A stretch of DNA of 24,146 bases. Origin: Emiliania huxleyi CCMP1516. Its lineage: Eukaryota; Haptophyta; Isochrysidales; Noelaerhabdaceae. Under the pieces are notes generated by a model, which did no database searches, was not told the origin of the DNA, and saw only the letters and a list, made by a program, of their open reading frames with translations. Made by a program: the position numbers and the translations under genes. Location of the stretch: positions 1,099,695 to 1,123,840 of the forward strand of contig NW_005195301.1 of assembly GCF_000372725.1 (NCBI RefSeq), given 5' to 3'. This document shows, in pieces, positions 17,691 through 24,146 of this stretch. Every line of letters begins with the position of its first letter. Position 1 is the first letter of the stretch.

Positions 17691-18227
17691 ATTGCCTCCT
17701 CCTCCGGCTCAGGACGGAGACTGGAGACTGGGCTTGCTCCTTCCATTCTCCATCACATCACGGCCCCCCCCATAAAAATAAAGTGTTTCGACTGCACTCC
17801 AAGTGCTCCAAGTGCTCGAAGTGCTCCAAGTGCTCCAAAGTTCGTGGGACTCCCTACGATCGCCGTTCTTTGACACATCTCGCCGGGTCGTCGGCCTGCG
17901 GGCGGCCTTCTCTCGAGGTCTCGAGATACACAAAGCGGCCAAGGGTCGTCGTGACTAGGCGGTGTGAGAGTGGAGTGTGAGTTTCGGCACATTCAGGCCG
18001 TATCAATCACAATAGAGACCGCAGGACACTGCGCCTCTGTCGACATAAGACAAGGCACAAACATGACATCAGAACACGATCAGTTCCGCACTTTCGCCGC
18101 TTGAGCCGTGCGTGACCCCCCCCCCCCCCCCTCATTCCTCCCCCACCGGGCCGCCACCGGGAGAGAGAGGAGACCTCTCGCGGCCGTGTCGGGCGCTACG
18201 CCCGCCGGCCGCCAGAACCGCCGCGCC
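17691..18227. other. Intergenic stretch with minisatellite and poly-C tract
   Basis: No gene recognised. It holds the 9 bp minisatellite at 17801-17836, an AT-rich patch CATAAAAATAAAG (17771-17783), and a long C run (about 18116-18131). It would contain the promoter of the TIR/HET-like gene and the 3' flank of the 969-residue gene. Confidence 0.6.
17801..17836 (+). repeat. 9 bp minisatellite, AAGTGCTCC x4
   Basis: Four tandem AAGTGCTCC units, the second ending in G. A degenerate unit (CTGCACTCC) precedes, and AAAG follows. Confidence 0.85.
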
Positions 18228-21213
18228 CTAGTAGTCCTCGTAGTCCTTGTACGCGGTGTAGTGCTTGTAGTACTGGCTCCGCTTCGCCTCCGTCTCGGCC
18301 TGCGGCGGGGACGCTGGGCGGGCGGCCGTGCGGCGCGGCTCGGGGCGCCTGGGCGGCGGAGCGACCCGCGGCCGCCCAGCCTGCGGCTCGGCACCCGACG
18401 GCACCCGCCGCGGCGGCGGCTCCTGCGCCGCCTCCGGCCGTGCGCGGGAGAGGGCGTCGCGGCGCTGCTGCCGCTCCACCTCCGCCCGCCACGCCGCCTT
18501 GGCCTCCTCCGTCGCCGCCGACGGCGTGGGCGCGACGCCGCCGCCGCCGCCGCCACGGCTGCCGACGCGGGCAGCGCCGTAGCGGCCGCCGCCGGCGCGA
18601 GCCTCCGCCCTCGGCCCGTCCGCGGACCACGCCGTCCCGTCGCTCCAACTGGCGCGTGGCATCGGCGGCTGCCGCATCGGCGGCTGCCGCATCCCGCTGC
18701 GACCCGGCTGCACCCGCCCCGCAAGCCCGCCCAAGCCGTCCGGCCGCCGCCCCGCCCTCGCATCGAGTGGCGGCACGTCCTTGTGGGAAGCGGCGGCCGC
18801 CGCCGCCGCCCCCGCTGCCGCCGCCTCGGCCGCCTCGGCCGCCGGCGCGACCGGAGCTGGGGCCTCCGGCACCTCGGGAACGGTCGTCGGCCCCGACGTC
18901 GCCGGCGCCTGCGCCGTCCGCGCCGTCCGCACCGGCGGCGCCGCGGACGACCCGCCACCCCCCCCTTCACCGCCGCCTACTCCTCCTCCCCAAGAGGGCG
19001 AGTACTTGAAGTACTTTGCACGCCGCGCCTCCGCCTCGGAGCGGTCGAGCGCCTCCTTGTACAGCGTGCTCGCCGCCTCTGCGACCGAGGCCGTCCGCGC
19101 ACTGACGGGCGGCGCCTAAAGGGGAAGAGAGGCGGGAACCGTGAGCAAAGGTGTGAAGACGATCCGCGGTCCGCGCATCGACCGGCGGCGCCTCTGCAGC
19201 CGACGCCGGCGCCTGCGGCTTCGAAGTCGCCGCCGCTGTCGATGTCGCCGGTGCGGCCGGAGCCGCGGCAGCGGTCCTCAGGCAGGAGGGCGTAGCGAGC
19301 ACGGAGAGGGGTGGCCGGTAGGCCTGTGGGACATGTCTCGGACTCATCATGGACATGTCCCGGACATGTCCTGACGGCCTGCTCGTCGCGCTCGCCTGAG
19401 GCGCCGCCCCGACAGACGCCTTTGCCCCCGCCTGCAAGCTTCCCGGCTTGGCCAGCCACGCAACCTTGGCGGCCTGCGCTGCCGGCGGCGGCGCCGGCGC
19501 CGGGAGCGGCAGCGCGGCCGGGAGCACCGCGGTCGGGGGCACTGCTGTCGGAAGCACCGCCGCCGGATCGGCCAACACCTCGGCCGCTGCCTCCGCCGGC
19601 GCCGCTCCTTGCGCCACTTCTTGCGCCGCCCCTTGCGCCGCCCCTTGCGCCGCCCTCGCGCCCCCCGCAGGGGCCAGCTTTGCGAGCCACGCCGCCTTGG
19701 CCGCCGCTTCCGACGACGCCTTGGCCGCCGCTTCCGACGCCGCCTTGGCCGCCGCTTCCGACGCCGCCTCTGCCGCCGCTTCCGACGCCGCCTTGGCCGC
19801 CGCTTCCGACGCCGCCTCTGCCGCCGCTTCCGACGCCGCCTTGGCCGCCGCTTCCGACGCCGCCTCTGCCGCCGCTTCCGACGCCGCCTTGGCCGCCGGC
19901 TCCGCGGCGGCGTCGAGCTTTTCGAGCCAGGCCGCCTTGGCCGCCGCCTCCGAAGATGCCACCTCCGAGATGGCAGACGGAGGCGGTGGCGCTGCCAGTA
20001 CCACGGGCGGCGGCAACTGCGCCTCCGAAGCGACCGAAGCCGCCTGGGCCGGAACCACTCCTGGCGCGGCCACCCGAGCCGCCTGGAGCGGCATGGGTGC
20101 CGGCAGCACGCCGGGCGCGGCCGCCCGAGCCGCCGGAGCCGCCCAGGCCGCCGCGCCATTCTCTGCGCCCTGGACGGGCGCGTCAGGCTCGGCCGCCGCT
20201 GCGCGCGGTACCGCCGCCGCCGTCTCTGTCGGTGCCGCCGCTGCAGGCGGCGAAGGCGGCGAAGGCGGCGGGGGAGGAGGCGCAAGCGGCGGCGAAGACG
20301 GAGCGCCCCAAGGAGGGGGGTCGAGGCTGGCCAGCCACTTGGCCTTGGCCACAGCCTCCGTCACCGCCGCCGGCGCCGCCCCCGCCGCCCGCGTCACCGC
20401 TGCAGCCGCGGCCGCCGACGCGACCGCCGCCCTCGCGCCCCAGTCGGGAACGTCGAGCTTTGCGAGCCACGCCGCCTTGGCCGCCGCTTCCGACGCCGCC
20501 TCTGCCGCCGGTTCCGCGGCGGCCGGCGCTGCCTCGGCCTTTGCGCCACAAATCGGGGCGTCGAGCTTTGCGAGCCACGCCGCCTTGGCCGCCGCTTCCG
20601 ACGCCGCCTCTGCCGCCGGTTCCGCGGCGGCCGGCGCTGCCTCGGCCTTTGCGCCCCAAGCCGGGGCATCGAGCTTTGCGAGCCAGGCCGCCTTGGCCGC
20701 CGCCGCTGGAGCCTCTGCTGTTGCGGCGACCGGCGATGGTGTTGCTGTGACTGCTGGGGGAGGTGCTGCTGCGACGGCTGCTGCGGGCGCCGGGGAGGCT
20801 GCTGCTGGGGACGGGAGGGCTGCTGCTGGCGGCGCGGACGCCCTGACCGTCGGCGCGGAGTCGACGCTTGCCAACCACCTCGCTCTGGCGGCGGCCTCCG
20901 ACACTGCCGCGGCCGCGTGCGAGACGTCCACCCCTCCTGGCACGAGCTTGGCCTTCTCAGCCCCCGACACCGCCGCCTGCGCCCTCTCCCACCTCGTGAG
21001 CTCCCGGCCCAGGCGGATGGCCTCCGCCTCAGCCTCCGCCGGCGTGGCCGCCTTCCGCAAGCGCAGCGCCGCCTCCTGCCATCCCAGTGCCGCGACCGCC
21101 GAGCACCGGGCCGCGCCCGACACTGCGATCGCACGCGAGGGCGACACTGAGATCGCCGCGGACGATGCCGCGAACAGAAGGGTGAGAGAACACACGGCCG
21201 GCCGCGCCATCAT
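18228..21213 (-). CDS. Secreted or plastid-directed Ala-rich protein with repeated AKAAWLAKLD motifs, 2 exons
   Basis: Exon 1 is 21213-19192 and exon 2 is 19115-18228, joined by a 76-base GC-AG intron in phase 0 (…ASAAE | APPVSARTASVAEAAST…), giving 969 residues. Two ATGs (21213, 21210) open a signal peptide (MMARPAVCSLTLLFAASSAA). A short helical region follows, then seven to eight copies of a W-L-A-K/S-L-D motif (for example AKAAWLAKLDAPAWGAKAE) separated by Ala/Pro linkers. Long AASEAAAK/E octapeptide repeats, a Pro-rich stretch and Gly-rich linkers complete the body. Exon 2 has STLYKEALDRSEAEARRAKYFKY, a related AKAAWRAEVERQ, and a Tyr-rich end SQYYKHYTAYKDYEDY. No enzyme domain is recognised. 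The regular Trp motifs suggest a helical binding or structural module in a secretory or plastid compartment. Confidence 0.75.
19116..19191 (-). other. GC-AG intron of the 969-residue gene with long flanking repeat
   Basis: Read on the minus strand, the intron starts GCGCCGCCGGTCGATGCGCG and the downstream exon starts GCGCCGCCCGTCAGTGCGCG. About 24 of the first 27 bases match, and AG precedes both. Splicing there joins two in-frame phase 0 codons, which supports the boundaries. Confidence 0.75.
19697..19895 (-). repeat. 24/48 bp coding tandem repeat
   Basis: Iterated 24-base units encode AASEAAAK and AASEAAAE, mostly alternating, giving a 48-base higher period inside exon 1 of the 969-residue gene. 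The encoded helix is Ala-rich with alternating charge. Confidence 0.85.
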
Positions 21214-21881
21214 CACCTCGCTTGAGGTGCGCCACGGGGTTCTTTTTCTTTGATTCTTTACTACCCACCTACCTTTTCTTGTCGATCCTTTTTGTGACCG
21301 TCACCGCCCGTCCCGCGTCCACCCATACCGCGTTGTGTGTCCCAGTCGTTGGTCGGACTGTGTTTCGCCTTCCTGTCAATGTATGTTGACTTTGAGGTGA
21401 TGAGGAGTAAGGCCGCGCTGTTGGCGGCGGGACGGACGTAAGATAATGAATCGTTGATGCGATCAGGCGTAACAAGTTCAAACAAGCGCGATTGCACAAG
21501 GGGTGGAAGAGGGTCTGGCCACCGCGGGGCGAGGGAGGCGGCGGGCCAGATGCCGGATCCGCTGTGCGCGTTCCGGCGTTCGTGTCGGTCAGGGCGCGGC
21601 GCTGACCGCGGCGGCCTGGGCCGCGGCGGCGGCGAACGCCGACGGCGGTGGACCATTCCGGCTCAATCAGAGGTAAGCGCGGCCGCGGTGCGTGTGTGGT
21701 GCGTGGTCCCATGCGCGATATGCGGGGCGCGAGAGAGTCGAGTGTGATCACGCCCCTGCAACACCAACTAACAACGAAACGAAACCTAAGATACTAGAGG
21801 CTGCACCCTCCCCCCACGTGTACATGCAAAAGGTCGACACGAGGTGACAAAGCAATCACGAGATGCAGGGCACGCGCCCTC
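21214..21881. other. Intergenic stretch; A-rich element upstream of the 969-residue gene
   Basis: On the minus strand TCAAAGAAAAAGAA (21240-21254) lies about 30 bases before the ATG at 21213, resembling the elements at 1363 and 3190. Farther upstream is GGTAGGTGGGTAG. The remainder shows no protein-like frame and no RNA gene I recognise. Confidence 0.5.
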
Positions 21882-23306
21882 TCACTGCCCCGGACCCCAC
21901 GCCTCGATCTTCTTGGGCAGCAGCTGGTCCGACAGGTCCTCTCCGTGGCCTAGACGGCCGTCGGAGCCCTCGCCCCAGGTAAAGAAGGCGCCGTCGGCGG
22001 TAACGGTGAGGCTGCGGGATGTTCCCGCCGACACAGCGACGACGCGCCGCCCAGCAAAGGCCTCGACCTTCTTGGGCAGCAGCTGGTGCTGAGTGTTGCC
22101 GTGGCCCAGCCGGCCCCCGCCTCCATAGCCCCAGCTCCAGGCAGCGCCGTCGGCGGTGAGGGCGAGGCTGTGGCGTGATCCTGCCGACAGCGCGACGACG
22201 CGCCGGCCAGCAAACGTCTCGACCTTCTTTGGCAGCAGCTTGTTTTGCTCGTTGCCATGGCCCAGCTGGCCATCCTCTCCATCGCCCCAGCTGCAGACGG
22301 CGCCGTTGGCGGTGAGGGCGAGGCTGTGGCTGCATCCAGCCGACACGGCGACGACGCGCCGGCCAGCAAACGCCTCGACCTTCTTGGGCAGCAGCTGGTT
22401 CTGCTGGTCGCCGTGGCCCAGCAGGCCCCCGCCTCCATAGCCCCAGCTCCAGGCAGCGCCGTCGGCGGTGAGGGCGAGGCTGTGGCAGACTCCAGCCGAC
22501 ACAGCGACGACGCGCTGGTCAGCAAACGCCTCCACCTTCTTGGGCAGCAGCTGGAGCTGCTGGCCACCGTGGCCCAGCTTGCCAAAGTCTCCCCAGCCCC
22601 AGCTCCAGACGCTGCCGTCGGTGGCGAGGGCGAGGCTGTGGCTGTGTCCAGCCGACACAGCGACGACGCGCTGGCCAGCAAAGGCCTCGACCTTCTTCGG
22701 CTGCGACTGGTCCTGCTCATCGCCGTGCCCCAGCTCGCCAAGGCCTCCCTCGCCCCAGCTCCAGACACTGCCATCAGCGGTGAGGGCGAGGCTGTGGCTC
22801 CCTCCAGCCACCACGCTCACGGCGCGCTCACCGCCCAGCGCCGAGGGGAGGCGCGTCGGCGTGTTGAGCTGCGTCACCCCCTCGCCGTGACCGAGTGCGA
22901 TGGGCTGGAGGAAGACGCTGAGCCGCACGACGAGAGCCGCCCCTCGCCGTCGATGAAGAGGCTGTGCCGAAAACCCGTCGCCAGCCTCGCCGGCGGGTTG
23001 AACTCGCGCAGCAGCGCCGAATAGCACAGCCACCGCACGGCGCAGCCCTCGCCCTCCGGCTGCGCCGGCAGCTCGAAGCCGCGCTCCTGCGCCCACAAGC
23101 GGATGCCCTCCGCCGCGAGCGAGGCGTGGAAGAGCAGCGAGACGGCCGCAACGCGGGCGATGTCGAGGGGGCCGTCGAGGCGAGAGACGACGCGCACGAG
23201 GAGCTCCGTGGGGAGGTCGAGGAGGTGGACGGGCGGCGGCGTGCTTGGCGAGGGGGCGGCGGAGGCGGCGGAGGCGAGGCGGCGCGAGCGGCGGCGGGGT
23301 GGACAT
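21882..23306 (-). CDS. F-box / RCC1-repeat (beta-propeller) protein, reading frame disturbed
   Basis: From the 3' half, six complete RCC1 repeats of 52 residues are clear, pattern LGHGDEQ..LLPKKVEAFAGRRVVAVSAG..HSLALTADGAVWSWG. A seventh partial repeat (LGHGEDLSDQLLPKKIEAW) is followed by TGA at 21882-21884. Upstream an F-box (LLDLPTELLVRVVSRLDGP) and LATGFRHSLFIDGEGRL, which would close a seven-bladed propeller, are encoded in a different frame. The ATG at 23306 is in the RCC1 frame, so two frame changes are needed. The first can be met by a GC-AG intron of about 52 bases (23295-23244, phase 2, exon 1 only MST-P). For the second, near 22895-22945 (between GEGRL and PIALGHGEG), I find no convincing intron. 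It may be a true frameshift or an assembly error. Likely an SCF substrate receptor. Confidence 0.75.
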   Translation of the reverse strand: MSTPPPLAPPRLRRLRRPLAKHAAARPPPRPPHGAPRARRLSPRRPPRHRPRCGRLAALPRLARGGGHPLVGAGARLRAAGAAGGRGLRRAVAVLFGAAARVQPAGEAGDGFSAQPLHRRRGAALVVRLSVFLQPIALGHGEGVTQLNTPTRLPSALGGERAVSVVAGGSHSLALTADGSVWSWGEGGLGELGHGDEQDQSQPKKVEAFAGQRVVAVSAGHSHSLALATDGSVWSWGWGDFGKLGHGGQQLQLLPKKVEAFADQRVVAVSAGVCHSLALTADGAAWSWGYGGGGLLGHGDQQNQLLPKKVEAFAGRRVVAVSAGCSHSLALTANGAVCSWGDGEDGQLGHGNEQNKLLPKKVETFAGRRVVALSAGSRHSLALTADGAAWSWGYGGGGRLGHGNTQHQLLPKKVEAFAGRRVVAVSAGTSRSLTVTADGAFFTWGEGSDGRLGHGEDLSDQLLPKKIEAWGPGQ

Positions 23307-24146
23307 CGCGAGAAAAAGAAATTTAACGCCAAACCGCCTCAACTTCCCGGCCTCGCCGCCCTCGCTCGCCGCTCGCTCGCCCGCTCGCCCGACTTTCTAC
23401 TTCCTCGTGATCCGCGCCGCCGCCACCCTCGCCCCACCCTTCCGCCGCCCCGCCTGCTGCCGTCCCCGTCTCAGTCGTTTGCCCCGCCGCTCTGCCGTTC
23501 TGCCGCCGTGCCGCCGCCCTCGCCCCCCGCCGCCGCCCCCCGCTCAGCCGTTCGGCCCGCCGACCGATGTCCAGCCTGCCATCCTACCGTGCCGCGCCGC
23601 CTTTACACACACTTGAGCACTTGAGCACTGGATAGGGTCGATTCCGCATGGTACGGGACCCCTCGATCGTCTCGCCCTCCCTCACTGGTGTGTTCATTGG
23701 GGGGGGTCATAACAAACACGGTACAGGATCGAGGTGCACGCTGCCGAAGCAGTGTCGTCCCCCCTCTCCCCGACGGCGATGGCGGTGTGACCGATCGAGC
23801 TACAAGAGGAGCTTGTTCAGCAGGATCCGGAATTAGTCTGACGCACTGCCTCACTGGGTCTGAGATCATCGAGACGCCTCCCATCACCGTCTCGGATTCA
23901 TGTGGGATCGAACCACTCCGGGATGGGCAAGCCCATCGTTCTCATTGAGAGCTGTGCCTTCCTATCACCTGTGAGAGACAGTGGAGAGGGTGTGCGCCAC
24001 ATCAGCCGGAGCGGGCGGTGAGGGGGGGGGGGGAGGGGGGGCTCATCCATTCAGGCTCAGCATACAAAGCAACTTCAAGACATACTACACCCACAGCCGA
24101 CAAAGCAACTTCAGGACGTACTACACACGCGCGCAAACCACGGGCA
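23307..24146. other. Right-end region without recognisable gene
   Basis: CGCTCGCCCG-rich DNA (23340-23560) may be the promoter side of the F-box/RCC1 gene. A palindrome GATGGGC-AA-GCCCATC (23922-23937) and, on the minus strand, GGTTCGATCCC (about 23906-23916), a pol III B-box look-alike, are present but do not make a tRNA. A long G-rich tract (about 24020-24040) and a 36 bp direct repeat follow. Confidence 0.5.
24064..24126 (+). repeat. Two-unit direct repeat, 36 bp period
   Basis: ACAAAGCAACTTCA-R-GAC-R-TACTACAC occurs at 24064-24090 and 24100-24126, 25 of 27 bases matching (both differences A/G). It may continue beyond the window. Confidence 0.85.

Noticed and set aside
19448..21253. Long plus-strand open frames opposite the 969-residue gene (up to about 600 codons)
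   Set aside because: They are the antisense of GCC/GCT-rich Ala codons, giving Ala/Ser- or Arg/Pro-only translations without a signal or domain. The minus strand has a signal peptide, modular motif and a phase-compatible intron.
21269..21751. Minus-strand frame of about 160 codons between the RCC1 and 969-residue genes
   Set aside because: No ATG-led domain, mixed low-complexity translation, overlaps a competing frame; left as intergenic.
23870..23950. Possible minus-strand tRNA (GGTTCGATCCC, B-box-like)
   Set aside because: The T-arm-like part has only a 4 bp stem, the following GAATCC has no matching 5' acceptor strand, and no anticodon arm can be drawn.

Overview
The window looks like nuclear DNA from a GC-rich unicellular alga, most likely a haptophyte. 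This is inferred from very high third-position GC, short introns of which most start with GC rather than GT, an F-box/RCC1-repeat protein, a membrane protein ending in an algal/oomycete-style 'SHSW' TIR/HET-like domain, and a plastid/cyanobacterial-type threonyl-tRNA synthetase. No species can be named from the sequence alone.

Layout, left to right. (1) 3-1097: 3' end of a TRP-type cation channel gene (+). (2) 1443-2273: F-box protein (+). (3) 3288-6859: a complete 13-exon organellar threonyl-tRNA synthetase (+); the 13 exons rebuilt here sum to a clean 679-residue frame. (4) 7432-9106: a tandem satellite with a 354-356 bp period made of two diverged monomers (about 166 and 188 bp), followed by about 0.7 kb without a gene, degenerate TTAGGG telomere-like repeats (9775-9890) and about 1 kb with no recognisable gene. 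(5) 11148-13997: a second, 5'-truncated copy of the synthetase. Its break point is joined in frame to an exon fragment carrying the radical-SAM CxxxCxxC signature of MoaA (molybdenum cofactor biosynthesis). (6) Four genes on the minus strand: a doubly acylated acidic protein (14539-15753), a multi-pass membrane protein with a TIR/HET-like domain (16140-17690), a secreted or plastid-directed Ala-rich protein with repeated 'AKAAWLAKLD' motifs (18228-21213, one intron), and an F-box/RCC1 protein (21882-23306) with a disturbed reading frame. (7) 23307-24146: no recognisable gene, some short repeats.

The most unusual content is in the introns. The two synthetase copies differ at only about 6 coding bases over roughly 1.4 kb (2 of them amino-acid changing), yet each has one intron the other lacks. 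These two introns lie 18 coding bases apart and are unrelated in sequence. The copy-1-specific intron is flanked by a perfect 12-13 bp direct repeat that is single in copy 2, as expected for a recent insertion with target duplication, or for precise loss by repeat recombination. The same signature recurs at other introns here: the first bases of the intron duplicate the first bases of the downstream exon, from 4 bp up to about 30 imperfect bp, including the intron of an unrelated gene (19116-19191). Eight of the thirteen introns examined use GC-AG ends. Together this looks like a locus with active intron turnover through a repeat-generating mechanism, next to a recent segmental duplication, a satellite and a telomere-like scar.

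The genes do not form an operon or an obvious pathway. Shared features are an A-rich 'AAAAGAAAA' element just upstream of several starts, and a 29-30 bp inverted-repeat element found at two places (7191 and 16024).
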